NCBI GenBank assembly: GCA_946480935.1
Contig: CAMLLT010000002.1
Location: forward strand, 1-48,269
Direction: 5' to 3'
From: an uncultured Bartonella sp.
Lineage (GTDB): Bacteria > Pseudomonadota > Alphaproteobacteria > Rhizobiales > Rhizobiaceae
Length of the DNA stretch: 48,269 nucleotides
The translations under genes were made by a program, and so were the position numbers. Of this stretch, positions 1 through 7,953 are shown in pieces (the first letter of the stretch is position 1; each line of letters starts with the position of its first letter). The notes beneath the pieces are model-generated. The model was not told the DNA's origin. It made no database searches and saw nothing but the letters and a program-made list of their open reading frames with translations.

Positions 1-1
1 G

Positions 2-412
2 ACCAGCAAGGATAAGAAAGTGCTGCGTGAGGGGTGGTATTGGAGCTTAGACGGTGAAGTTTTTGAGATTGCTGATGGCGCATTCAAAACACCTGATGAT
101 GCAGTGAATTTTTTAAACGCAAATAAAGGCTTCAAAAAACGTTCTATCTATTTGATGTACGGAAAAGAGATTGATCTAAAAATAGCAGATTATCTCGGTA
201 ATATTGTTGATCTGGTTAATATTCAATTGGATGATGATGCTGGAGTTAATCGCTTTGGTTTTCGCTGCTCATTCAATGAAGAACAGTCTTTAGATGAGGC
301 GGTAAAGGCTGTAGCCGAAAAATGGCAAAAAGATAATAATATCAAAGCATTTTTCGTAAAATTTGCTTCGGATACAAAACGTAAAATCCAATTAAATGAG
401 ACGGCAGAATGA
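2..412 (+). CDS. Hypothetical protein, 5' end probably cut by window edge
   Basis: Frame is open to the window edge (TSKDKKVLREGWYWSLDGEVFE...); ORF track gives 20..412 from a GTG. Confidence 0.6.
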   Translation, partial: TSKDKKVLREGWYWSLDGEVFEIADGAFKTPDDAVNFLNANKGFKKRSIYLMYGKEIDLKIADYLGNIVDLVNIQLDDDAGVNRFGFRCSFNEEQSLDEAVKAVAEKWQKDNNIKAFFVKFASDTKRKIQLNETAE

Positions 413-439
413 GCTAACACAGCGTTTTAATGCAAAGGA

Positions 440-1117
440 ATGGAGTCTTATATGGAAATTCTCGAACATTATGCAGGATATGTTATCAAAGCTGAACCAC
501 AAAAACGTCGGATGAACCCCCGTAAATTCGATAAAGTTTTTAAGTTTATCGGATTTAGCGAAAAATCGTTTGAACGGCCTGATAATCCTAAGCAGGCATT
601 AACCGGTGATGCGGTTGTTGATACAGCCAATTTCTTCGTACGGGATTTCTTGTATGTTCGAGAGGTTGATCGCTTTCTGGCGACGGCATGGATACACGAT
701 AACTTGATTTCTTATCCAGTTTATCGGTTAGGAAATAAACACATTGGCGAACGTTATTGTGTGCCGGATAATCGTGAAACGTTTACCGACGGTGAGCTAT
801 TCGGGGTACTGTGTGCTAAGAAGTCGTATATCGCCGAATTGGTTAAAAATAGTGAAACACCATTTGAAGTTTTTAACGGTTCGGATGACGTTTCAATGCC
901 GCGTTTTTTAACGCTAGGTGCTTATGCGGATTATGTGGCAAAATGGTTTGGCGATTATCTTAATTTTAATATTGTCAAGCTTACTTGCAGTGACGAAAAA
1001 ACGGGTGACTTGATTTTAAGCTATGACAACATTGGAAGATCGAATGCCGATAGGTTTCTTGCTATAATTTATGATGCAATTGATATGATATTTGAAGAGG
1101 AAGTTTATAATGTCTAA
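440..1117 (+). CDS. Hypothetical protein (225 aa)
   Basis: Long ORF in a dense same-strand gene array; no family recognised. An internal ATG at about 452 (MEILEHY) preceded by GGAGTCTTAT is the likelier start. Confidence 0.75.
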   Translation: MESYMEILEHYAGYVIKAEPQKRRMNPRKFDKVFKFIGFSEKSFERPDNPKQALTGDAVVDTANFFVRDFLYVREVDRFLATAWIHDNLISYPVYRLGNKHIGERYCVPDNRETFTDGELFGVLCAKKSYIAELVKNSETPFEVFNGSDDVSMPRFLTLGAYADYVAKWFGDYLNFNIVKLTCSDEKTGDLILSYDNIGRSNADRFLAIIYDAIDMIFEEEVYNV

Positions 1118-1412
1118 AGTTTATGAATCTGAAATTAACTGGAATATTAATAGTGAAGATGAAGAGCTTGTTTCCAAGATACTGGATAGAGCGGAAGCCA
1201 GAGGTTTTATTAAGGGTAAGAAAGATCGTGAGTCCAGCGATATGGATATTGTGGCAACGCATCTGAATAATTACAAGCTTGACTTGAAAAAGTGGCTTGG
1301 TTTTGATGATTTCAACTTCGATCATGATTTCAAAGGTATTAGGTTTTATATGAACCGCCGTACGGGGAAACTCGAAAGACATTTCATTCCTCGTTGCGCA
1401 GCTCATGATTGA
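1110..1412 (+). CDS. Small phage protein, DUF6874-like
   Basis: Starts MSKVYESEINW at 1110 after GAAGAGGAAG. C-terminus ...MDIVATHLNNYKLDLKKWLGFDDFNFDHDFKGIRFYMNRRTGKLERHFIPRCA resembles the MDLTATH...FNFxHDxxGIxRHxxRxTGxLxxxFxPRxA pattern remembered for this family. Confidence 0.6.
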   Translation: MSKVYESEINWNINSEDEELVSKILDRAEARGFIKGKKDRESSDMDIVATHLNNYKLDLKKWLGFDDFNFDHDFKGIRFYMNRRTGKLERHFIPRCAAHD

Positions 1413-1450
1413 AAGGTTGCTAAGCCATAATTTTAAATAGGAGTCTTAAA

Positions 1451-2137
1451 ATGAATCTGTTTATTTATCCGAAAGCACCAGATTTTGGCATACCAACCAT
1501 TTGCCAAAAATATGCAGGCATTTTCGGCTTGCCTTCAAACACTGCGGATTTTCATGCATACGAGATGGCAGTGTTCAAGATGTTTGTCGAGAACCATTAT
1601 TTGCCGTCGGTTGAAATCGTTTTGAAGGAATATCTCTCACATGTAAAAGAGCTGGAGTCTATTGATAAGATAGATAAGCTTTTTGAGTTGGCAGAAATCA
1701 AAACGATTGATGAAGATCGCCCTGATACGCTTGTCAATAAATCCATTTATGTGACGTATGCGCCTGAATTTTTAAAACTTGTAAGCCAGATCAATGACAT
1801 AGACAAAAATGAATCAAAGGAACGGTTCAAACAAGTTTTAGAATGGAACGCCAGTTTTTATAGCCACAATGCTCTTACAGAAGCCTTTCCGGAGGATGAT
1901 GCGTATGTTAGCATCATGAGTATGTTTAAACCTATTCATCTAGCACCTGATTTCTTGCTGTATATGGCTATGACGCTTGTTAAAGACCGGATGACGGAAT
2001 TGGCAATATCACCCCAAAAGGCAGCAGATGAATTTTGGGTAAACCCGATTAATGCAGCCAATCTTACAGAATACAAGCAACGGTATGAAGCTGTATTGCG
2101 GGAAGCCAAACCAAAGAACCCGAATGAAATCAATTGA
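1451..2137 (+). CDS. Hypothetical protein, paralogue of the next gene
   Basis: ORF with AGGAGTCTTAAA-ATG leader; clear similarity to 2149..2829. Confidence 0.8.
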   Translation: MNLFIYPKAPDFGIPTICQKYAGIFGLPSNTADFHAYEMAVFKMFVENHYLPSVEIVLKEYLSHVKELESIDKIDKLFELAEIKTIDEDRPDTLVNKSIYVTYAPEFLKLVSQINDIDKNESKERFKQVLEWNASFYSHNALTEAFPEDDAYVSIMSMFKPIHLAPDFLLYMAMTLVKDRMTELAISPQKAADEFWVNPINAANLTEYKQRYEAVLREAKPKNPNEIN

Positions 2138-2148
2138 GGAGTCTTAAA

Positions 2149-2829
2149 ATGAGTGCTTTTGTTTATTCGAAAATTCCAAACGCGTTTGTCAAAGATATTT
2201 GTAAGATGCATTCAGATATATTCAACCTTGATGAAAATGACGATCGCTTTCATAAATATGAAAAAGCTGTATTTAGAATTTTTGTTGAAAATTATTATCT
2301 TCCAGAGATCAATGACGTTTTGAAAACTTATTTACCGCTCAATGAACTTTTGAAACCTCTCGAACATATCAAAGAGCTTTTTGAATTTACAGAGGCTAGA
2401 TCATTAGATGATAAGCATCCGGATGACCTTGATAAATTTGTGACTTTTGTAAATTACAATTCTGAATTTATGAGATACGTCAGATTGATAAATGATCTCA
2501 ATAGAAACAAATACAGAAGCGCGATTAAAAAACAGAGCGGTTTCGTTAAAGAGGCTTTAGGTTTGCCGCTATGCGATCATGAAGGCTATGCGGACGACGC
2601 GATTGATATTCTTGCTATGTTTCAAGCTATTGAGTTACCGGCCGATTTGCCTATCAGGATAGCAATGGTTAATCTTGTCATGCTATTTAATGGTTTGACC
2701 ACCGATCAGCTCGTTAATGATTTTTGGTTAAAACCTGCTGCAAAAGCTAACATACCTCATTATCGGGAAAAATATGCATTTGCCAAGGATATCCTGTCTA
2801 AATCAATTAAATCGTTTGCAATCAATTAA
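2149..2829 (+). CDS. Hypothetical protein, paralogue of the preceding gene
   Basis: GGAGTCTTAAA-ATG leader, start MSAFVYSKIPN; shares YEKAVFRIFVENYYLPE / YEMAVFKMFVENHYLPS and other blocks with 1451..2137. Confidence 0.8.
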   Translation: MSAFVYSKIPNAFVKDICKMHSDIFNLDENDDRFHKYEKAVFRIFVENYYLPEINDVLKTYLPLNELLKPLEHIKELFEFTEARSLDDKHPDDLDKFVTFVNYNSEFMRYVRLINDLNRNKYRSAIKKQSGFVKEALGLPLCDHEGYADDAIDILAMFQAIELPADLPIRIAMVNLVMLFNGLTTDQLVNDFWLKPAAKANIPHYREKYAFAKDILSKSIKSFAIN

Positions 2830-2840
2830 GGATTATAAAA

Positions 2841-3242
2841 ATGAATATGATTAGCCAGATTGGTATAGGTTTGATAATCGCGGCCGTGGCTACAATAGTA
2901 TCCACGCAAGTCCCCGATCAGATGAGCTTCGGGATATTGTTTCTCACGGGTTCAATCGCTCTGATATACGCTTTGTATTCGTTTGCGTCGATAGATCGCT
3001 TTCTCATTCGCTATGACACCACTAGAGCACAAGTCAGTCGAGAAATTAAAAGCTGGCGAAAACAACTGATTATTGAATATATTTTTGTTCTTGCAGGTTT
3101 TGTCATGGTAGCGTCTGGCACATATACCTTCATACAATATGTAGTATTATTCTTGCTAATCACATACAACATAATCTGCTTAATGGCTGCAAATCGGGCG
3201 AATTACATAGATGAACAATATTGCAGAAGCCCGTTTGAATAG
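2841..3242 (+). CDS. Small integral membrane protein (133 aa)
   Basis: ORF with several hydrophobic segments (IGIGLIIAAVATIVS, FGILFLTGSIALIYALYSF, YIFVLAGFVMVASGTY, VVLFLLITYNIICLM). Confidence 0.75.
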   Translation: MNMISQIGIGLIIAAVATIVSTQVPDQMSFGILFLTGSIALIYALYSFASIDRFLIRYDTTRAQVSREIKSWRKQLIIEYIFVLAGFVMVASGTYTFIQYVVLFLLITYNIICLMAANRANYIDEQYCRSPFE

Positions 3243-3243
3243 A

Positions 3244-3274
3244 TTGACAATGTATAAAAAATTTTACAATGTAA
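3244..3274 (+). promoter_or_regulatory. Operator/promoter-like element, copy 1
   Basis: TTGACAATGTATAAAAAATTTTACAATGTA; ACAATGTA repeated at 19-nt spacing; contains 24-nt sequence found inverted at 7899-7922. Confidence 0.5.
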
Positions 3275-3301
3275 ATCTATGGAATCAAAAACGGTGCTAG
3301 C

Positions 3302-3433
3302 ATGGTAATGGTTGATATTTTACACGCGTTTGCGTTTATCGGGTTTATGGCTGGGGCAGCTGTTGCTGGCTGGAATGAAAATTACTGGATGCTGCTCGTT
3401 TTGGTTGTGGGCGCAGTTTTGCTTTTTTGGTGA
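3302..3433 (+). CDS. Very small membrane protein (43 aa)
   Basis: Translated by hand: MVMVDILHAFAFIGFMAGAAVAGWNENYWMLLVLVVGAVLLFW, two hydrophobic segments; below the ORF-track length cutoff. Confidence 0.5.
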   Translation: MVMVDILHAFAFIGFMAGAAVAGWNENYWMLLVLVVGAVLLFW

Positions 3434-3439
3434 TCGAAT

Positions 3440-3619
3440 ATGATGCAAATTGTCTGGTGGGCATTATTAATCATTTATGACGTATACTTGCTCTATGCCT
3501 ATGTTCGGTTCTCAAGTGCTGGTCCAGTGCGGGGCGGTAAAGAGCTTGATATTTACATTCTGGCGGGATTGATCGCTGTCTATTTGGCACTCGTTGCAGT
3601 GTTCATCATTAAACCTTAA
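3440..3619 (+). CDS. Very small membrane protein (59 aa)
   Basis: Translated by hand: MMQIVWWALLIIYDVYLLYAYVRFSSAGPVRGGKELDIYILAGLIAVYLALVAVFIIKP, two hydrophobic helices; tiles between neighbouring genes. Confidence 0.55.
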   Translation: MMQIVWWALLIIYDVYLLYAYVRFSSAGPVRGGKELDIYILAGLIAVYLALVAVFIIKP

Positions 3620-3630
3620 GGGGCTGGTTT

Positions 3631-3927
3631 ATGGCAGGGTTTTTCTTTGGTGTATTGATAATTGCAACTGCACTTTGCATTAATATAATATTACGCCTTC
3701 CATTCAATACTAGGGAAGATTTTGTAGTGTTTGCGGTCTGTCTGGTTCTTGGGGTTGTATTTTTCATTAGTGCCATGATGATTGGAACAGATTGTAGGCA
3801 TACATCTCCTAAAGCTAACGAGTTTATAGCATCACAAACCGATAAACGCGTTATCCAGTGTATATTACAGTCTGCAACGATTACATGTTCGTTACCTCAA
3901 TCAAACATTCAAGGGGAAATAAAATGA
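3631..3927 (+). CDS. Small membrane protein (98 aa)
   Basis: ORF with two N-terminal hydrophobic segments (FFFGVLIIATALCINIIL, FVVFAVCLVLGVVFFISAMMIG). Confidence 0.65.
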   Translation: MAGFFFGVLIIATALCINIILRLPFNTREDFVVFAVCLVLGVVFFISAMMIGTDCRHTSPKANEFIASQTDKRVIQCILQSATITCSLPQSNIQGEIK

Positions 3928-4169
3928 TTGTAGATGTTTATAAAACCCAACTCTCAAGCTTGCTAAAGTTTCTTCAAGTGACGACAAATGACTCATATGC
4001 AGTTATGGCACGAAAGCTGAATGTGGATGTGGGTTCTCTTTTGTTGTTTATGAAAGGCCTTGCGGTTCCGACAGCCGGATTTTATGATAAGCTTTTGCGC
4101 GGTTATAAGATGTCTCCGGAAGACGTTAAACTCGTGCATTCTTTGCAACGCGATCTAAAGGATGCGTAA
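3924..4169 (+). CDS. Short XRE/HTH-like regulator candidate
   Basis: ATG at 3924 after AAGGGGAAATAAA. SYAVMARKLNVDVGSLLLFMKGLAVPTAGFYDKLLRGYKMSPEDVKLVHSL has XRE-like spacing (helix - S - G - P - Y.LSxE). Confidence 0.5.
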   Translation: MIVDVYKTQLSSLLKFLQVTTNDSYAVMARKLNVDVGSLLLFMKGLAVPTAGFYDKLLRGYKMSPEDVKLVHSLQRDLKDA

Positions 4170-4476
4170 AATGTCATATGCCAATGGTATAGCCAAAATT
4201 GATAAGTTGACCTTGCCAGCTCTCAAATATCATTACAAGAACCTCAAAGAAACATGCGGGTTCTCGTTCGAGAAGTCGTTCGCCATGCAGTTTGCAGAAG
4301 AGCTTGCCGCAGAAAAAGGCAACTGCCACCAGTGCAAACGCCAATTTTATATTGCATATATTAGAAATTGGGTTAGCTTCTATTGGAAGCTGTCAAAAGC
4401 TGAACGCCCGAAAATGTCGGATTTGACATTGAAAACGCTTCATGAGCTTGGTTATGACCAACCCCGATTTTTGTGA
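4162..4476 (+). CDS. Hypothetical protein
   Basis: ORF overlapping both neighbours by a few bases, as expected of a packed phage operon. Confidence 0.65.
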   Translation: MRKMSYANGIAKIDKLTLPALKYHYKNLKETCGFSFEKSFAMQFAEELAAEKGNCHQCKRQFYIAYIRNWVSFYWKLSKAERPKMSDLTLKTLHELGYDQPRFL

Positions 4477-4847
4477 GATATGACATGCAACTTGAATTTA
4501 CCAAAGAAAACGACGTTTCAACAGCTGTATTCAATCCGGAAAACGGCATTCTCGTGCGATATGAGATACGCGTTGACAAGAAATGCAAGGTAACACGAAT
4601 TGAGCCGAAAGAGCATCCTGCCCTTGAGCACCAGACGGCGGTAGCAGCGGAAGCCGGAATTGAGTTGCCACCTGCATATGAGGTTGAAACGCTCGATACA
4701 GATGGTTACTTCGTCGATCGTTATGAATGTAATGCCACGGTTCGAATACCGTTGACTCTTACCGGCTTCGATACGTATGAGGAAGCAGTTGAGGTTGCCA
4801 ACAAGGATATTGCGGGCATGTACCCAAGGTTCTTCACAAATGAGTGA
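4473..4847 (+). CDS. Hypothetical protein
   Basis: ORF overlapping upstream stop by 4 nt. Confidence 0.65.
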   Translation: MRYDMQLEFTKENDVSTAVFNPENGILVRYEIRVDKKCKVTRIEPKEHPALEHQTAVAAEAGIELPPAYEVETLDTDGYFVDRYECNATVRIPLTLTGFDTYEEAVEVANKDIAGMYPRFFTNE

Positions 4848-5166
4848 TAAGATATTAAACGGAACGATAACTGGGTTCGCTCAAATTTATGTTTCACCAA
4901 GCAATCGTGATTTTGAGAAATTGGTGGAAGAAGGGGCAGCACCCATAACGCCTAGTGCGTTTTCTGAACCGCAATATCCAACTGGGCGATTGGCAACGTT
5001 TATTATTTCTATGGAAAAGAACCCTTATAACACCACGATAAACGTTAATAGCGGGTTTACAGATGAACAGCGTGTTGATTTTTGGAATAGGCGCAAAGAT
5101 CTGGTTGGCAAGTCAATCAAATTTACTTTGGATAAAGAATTAAACGGTGTGTTTGTTTCGATATGA
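4840..5166 (+). CDS. Hypothetical protein (108 aa)
   Basis: Start MSDKILNGTITGF at 4840 overlapping the upstream stop (ATGAGTGA). Confidence 0.65.
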   Translation: MSDKILNGTITGFAQIYVSPSNRDFEKLVEEGAAPITPSAFSEPQYPTGRLATFIISMEKNPYNTTINVNSGFTDEQRVDFWNRRKDLVGKSIKFTLDKELNGVFVSI

Positions 5167-5387
5167 CATGGTTTGATCTGTTCAATTGGTTTGGGTTTTT
5201 TACGGCAGGTTATGCTGCAAAGAGTAGCTTAGTTGCAATAAAGCGAAAGATCAGATTTGCAGGTAAATATAAAGAGTTTATGGCACAAACACCGGAAGAG
5301 AATTTTCATTATATTAAACGGTTAATGAACGAGAATAGATCTCTTCGTGAACAGTTGAAAGTGCGAGACAATGGAAGAGAAGGTTGA
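5163..5387 (+). CDS. Small protein with possible N-terminal membrane segment and basic C-terminus
   Basis: ORF overlapping upstream stop (ATGA). Confidence 0.6.
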   Translation: MTWFDLFNWFGFFTAGYAAKSSLVAIKRKIRFAGKYKEFMAQTPEENFHYIKRLMNENRSLREQLKVRDNGREG

Positions 5388-5589
5388 AGCCGACAAGGCA
5401 ATCTGGATAGCGGCTGATAAGGTTGTTCTGGTCAATGACAAAGAATACCTTGTCGAGTTTATTGACAAGCCAGAACTGCATTATGTCGGTAGGTGGTACG
5501 ATCGGTGGCATAAATTTCACACTCGTTGCATCGGGTTCTTTCCTGATTTTCCGGAAGAAATGTCAAACATTAAAGTAAGGGCTGTGTGA
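5371..5589 (+). CDS. Hypothetical protein
   Basis: ORF tiled between neighbours. Confidence 0.6.
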   Translation: MEEKVEADKAIWIAADKVVLVNDKEYLVEFIDKPELHYVGRWYDRWHKFHTRCIGFFPDFPEEMSNIKVRAV

Positions 5590-6068
5590 TGGCAAATGAT
5601 GATGATTACTATACAGAGACCTATGAGATAGATTTTACGGACGCATTTAAAGAGGCTGTAAAAAAGGCGCGGGAAGATCTAAAGCGCGAAAAGTTGAGTA
5701 AAGAGGTTGGCGGTTCACATTACCGGCATTATAAAGATTATCAGCCGATCGAATTTATCGTTGATCGTGGTTATAGCTTCATTGAAGGTAATATTTTCAA
5801 ATATCTAACCCGTTATAAATTCAAAAACGGTGTTGAAGATCTCGAAAAAGCTAAGCAGTACTGCGAGTTTTGGGAACAGTTTTATAAGAAACCAAAGCTT
5901 TCCGAGACTGTGACGATCTTTGATTTCTTGGGCAAAAACAATATTGACGACACAGATCTCTGTGAGCTTCTGGTTACATTTGACGACGCACTTACATGTT
6001 CGGATAAGCTTCTTGGGCTTTCCAATCTCATGCTGAAAATTGAAAAAGCTATTGAAAGGATAAAATAA
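5589..6068 (+). CDS. DUF3310 family protein (often annotated phage nucleotide kinase-like)
   Basis: GGSHYRHYKDYQPIEFIVDRGYSFIEGNIFKYLTRYKFKNGVEDLEKAKQYCEF matches the DUF3310 pattern. Confidence 0.85.
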   Translation: MANDDDYYTETYEIDFTDAFKEAVKKAREDLKREKLSKEVGGSHYRHYKDYQPIEFIVDRGYSFIEGNIFKYLTRYKFKNGVEDLEKAKQYCEFWEQFYKKPKLSETVTIFDFLGKNNIDDTDLCELLVTFDDALTCSDKLLGLSNLMLKIEKAIERIK

Positions 6069-6356
6069 ATGGAAGACGCAGTTGTTCATAAGTTATACGA
6101 ACCTAAGCCCGTAAAGCTGAAACAAGTGGGTGCAGAAGATATGCTGCGTTCATTTATTGAACGCATTGAGTCTGTTCAGGCCGAAAGAGATGATCTGGGC
6201 GAGGATATTAAAGCCATTCTGAAAGAAGCTACAGCTAAAGGTTTTAATGCCAAAGCCATACGCACCATTCTTAAACTTCGTAAAATTGAAGAAACCGAAC
6301 GGAAAGCACAAGAAGCTGTCGTTGACGAGTATATGTACCTGCTCGGCATGGAATAA
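6069..6356 (+). CDS. gapR: DUF2312 / GapR-like nucleoid-associated protein
   Basis: MLRSFIERIESVQAERDDLGEDIKAILKEATAKGFNAKAIRTILKLRKIEETERKAQEAVVDEYMYLLGM matches the alphaproteobacterial GapR/DUF2312 pattern (LRSFIERIExLxxEKxxIxxDIKxVxxEAKxxGFDxKAxRxIxxLRK...LDxYxxALGM). Confidence 0.85.
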   Translation: MEDAVVHKLYEPKPVKLKQVGAEDMLRSFIERIESVQAERDDLGEDIKAILKEATAKGFNAKAIRTILKLRKIEETERKAQEAVVDEYMYLLGME

Positions 6357-6395
6357 TACCTGAACGCCACGTCTTATAACATGAAAGGTTGAATT

Positions 6396-7118
6396 ATGTT
6401 AGCTAGGCTTTTTAATGGTGATCGTTATTCGTGCTTTATGATATGTGATGAAGCTACGGGGAAACGACTTCGCAGAACCCCTTTACGCGATACTGTCAAA
6501 GAATCTGTCGTTGATTTGAAAAATTCCACATATGTTGAATACAGCTCGGTGTTTGACCATTTTTCATTAGACGCTTATTTGAAAATTGAAGAATCTAAAA
6601 ATGATCGGGAATTTATATTCTCTTTCAATTATGACGGCATGGATATTTTCGTGGGTTCTATTTTTGCGGATAACCTTGGGAATGCGTTGAGTTTCGTTGC
6701 TGATATGTTACCGGAAAATTATCGCGATTATTGTTATGTTAAGTTATCCGAGACTGGCGAGGAAAAGGCCAAGTCTATTGCCAAAGAACGAGTGTCTATT
6801 TCTAGGCTTTCATATGAGCAGATTTATCAAGGTATAAAGAAATGTATGATTAAAAATAGGCGCATGTTTATTGAAGATCACGCTTATTCACATATGAGAT
6901 TAGGCTGCTCTGTTGAGCCAAGTGATTTCATAGAAGGGCTTCAATGTAAATATCCCGATAAGTGGGTGAGAACCTTTGAAGATAGAGAGCATAAGGGTTC
7001 TTATGGCTTTAAAGCTTTTAATTTTGATTATTGTGAAACTAGAACCGGATTTTGCGATCACCACGCAGCATTGAGTGCTGGTGAAGCTTTTAACGGGCAT
7101 GACGTTGATTTACTTTGA
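6396..7118 (+). CDS. Hypothetical protein, tandem paralogue of next gene
   Basis: ORF starting MLARLF; shares blocks with 7130..7906. Confidence 0.8.
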   Translation: MLARLFNGDRYSCFMICDEATGKRLRRTPLRDTVKESVVDLKNSTYVEYSSVFDHFSLDAYLKIEESKNDREFIFSFNYDGMDIFVGSIFADNLGNALSFVADMLPENYRDYCYVKLSETGEEKAKSIAKERVSISRLSYEQIYQGIKKCMIKNRRMFIEDHAYSHMRLGCSVEPSDFIEGLQCKYPDKWVRTFEDREHKGSYGFKAFNFDYCETRTGFCDHHAALSAGEAFNGHDVDLL

Positions 7119-7129
7119 AAGGTTAAATT

Positions 7130-7906
7130 ATGCTGGCTAGGCTTTTTGAAGAAGATGATGGCTTTCGGTTTATTGTTTGTAACGATACCACCGGTGAACG
7201 AATTAAGATGACTGCAAAGAACACACTGATTGAGGATGTGTTTAAGGCGTTGCAAAATTCTGAATTTGTTCCTTATGATTTATTATCCATAAGGCTAGAC
7301 GGTTCAGAACCAGATGAGCCTGCCATGCCACTTCGTATAAAAATCAATAATATCAAGGATAAGCATGTTTATAACTACACTTTCGGGTTCGACGATTTAG
7401 ATATTTATGATTACGATATTGACGCTGATGATTTGGGTCATGCATTAGAAATAGTCTCGCATATTTTTCCTATAAATTATAATAACTATGAAGATGATTA
7501 CTATATCGACTTATCGTTAGATGGTTATTCAAAGTTTAATGGGCTTGTTGCTAAACTTTGTAAAAATTTTGATCGCCCTTGGTTAAAGACATATTTTGAA
7601 ATGAGAGATGCAGTGCTTGATTTTAAAAAAAGCGGCGTAAAAGATTTACCTTATTCTGAATTTGCAATATTATTTGACGATTCAGATTTTATAAAAGGCC
7701 TCCAATATAAAGGTTCTGATAAGTGGGTGAGAACCCGTGAAACTCAAGAGGATAGCGGGACTTATGAGTATACCGCTATTAATTTTGATTTTAATGAAAC
7801 CCGATACGGCTTCAAAAGCCAGTATGCTGCGTTGGCTGCTGGTAAAAAATTTAACGGCTATGATACGGCCGAGACAAGCTCAATAAAAGTGCCGTTGACA
7901 TTGTAA
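7130..7906 (+). CDS. Hypothetical protein, tandem paralogue of previous gene
   Basis: MLARLF start; GLQYKGSDKWVRTRE...AINFDFNETRYGF...AALAAGKKFNGYD matches GLQCKYPDKWVRTFE...AFNFDYCETRTGF...AALSAGEAFNGHD upstream. Confidence 0.8.
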   Translation: MLARLFEEDDGFRFIVCNDTTGERIKMTAKNTLIEDVFKALQNSEFVPYDLLSIRLDGSEPDEPAMPLRIKINNIKDKHVYNYTFGFDDLDIYDYDIDADDLGHALEIVSHIFPINYNNYEDDYYIDLSLDGYSKFNGLVAKLCKNFDRPWLKTYFEMRDAVLDFKKSGVKDLPYSEFAILFDDSDFIKGLQYKGSDKWVRTRETQEDSGTYEYTAINFDFNETRYGFKSQYAALAAGKKFNGYDTAETSSIKVPLTL

Positions 7907-7923
7907 AATTTTTTATACATTAT
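7895..7923 (+). promoter_or_regulatory. Operator/promoter-like element, copy 2 (inverted)
   Basis: TTGACATTGTAAAATTTTTTATACATTAT in the longest gap before the nonapeptide-repeat gene; TTGACA with possible -10 at 17-nt spacing (CATTAT). Confidence 0.5.
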
Positions 7924-7953
7924 GTGAGTGTAAATTAACTGGGAGTCTTTAAA

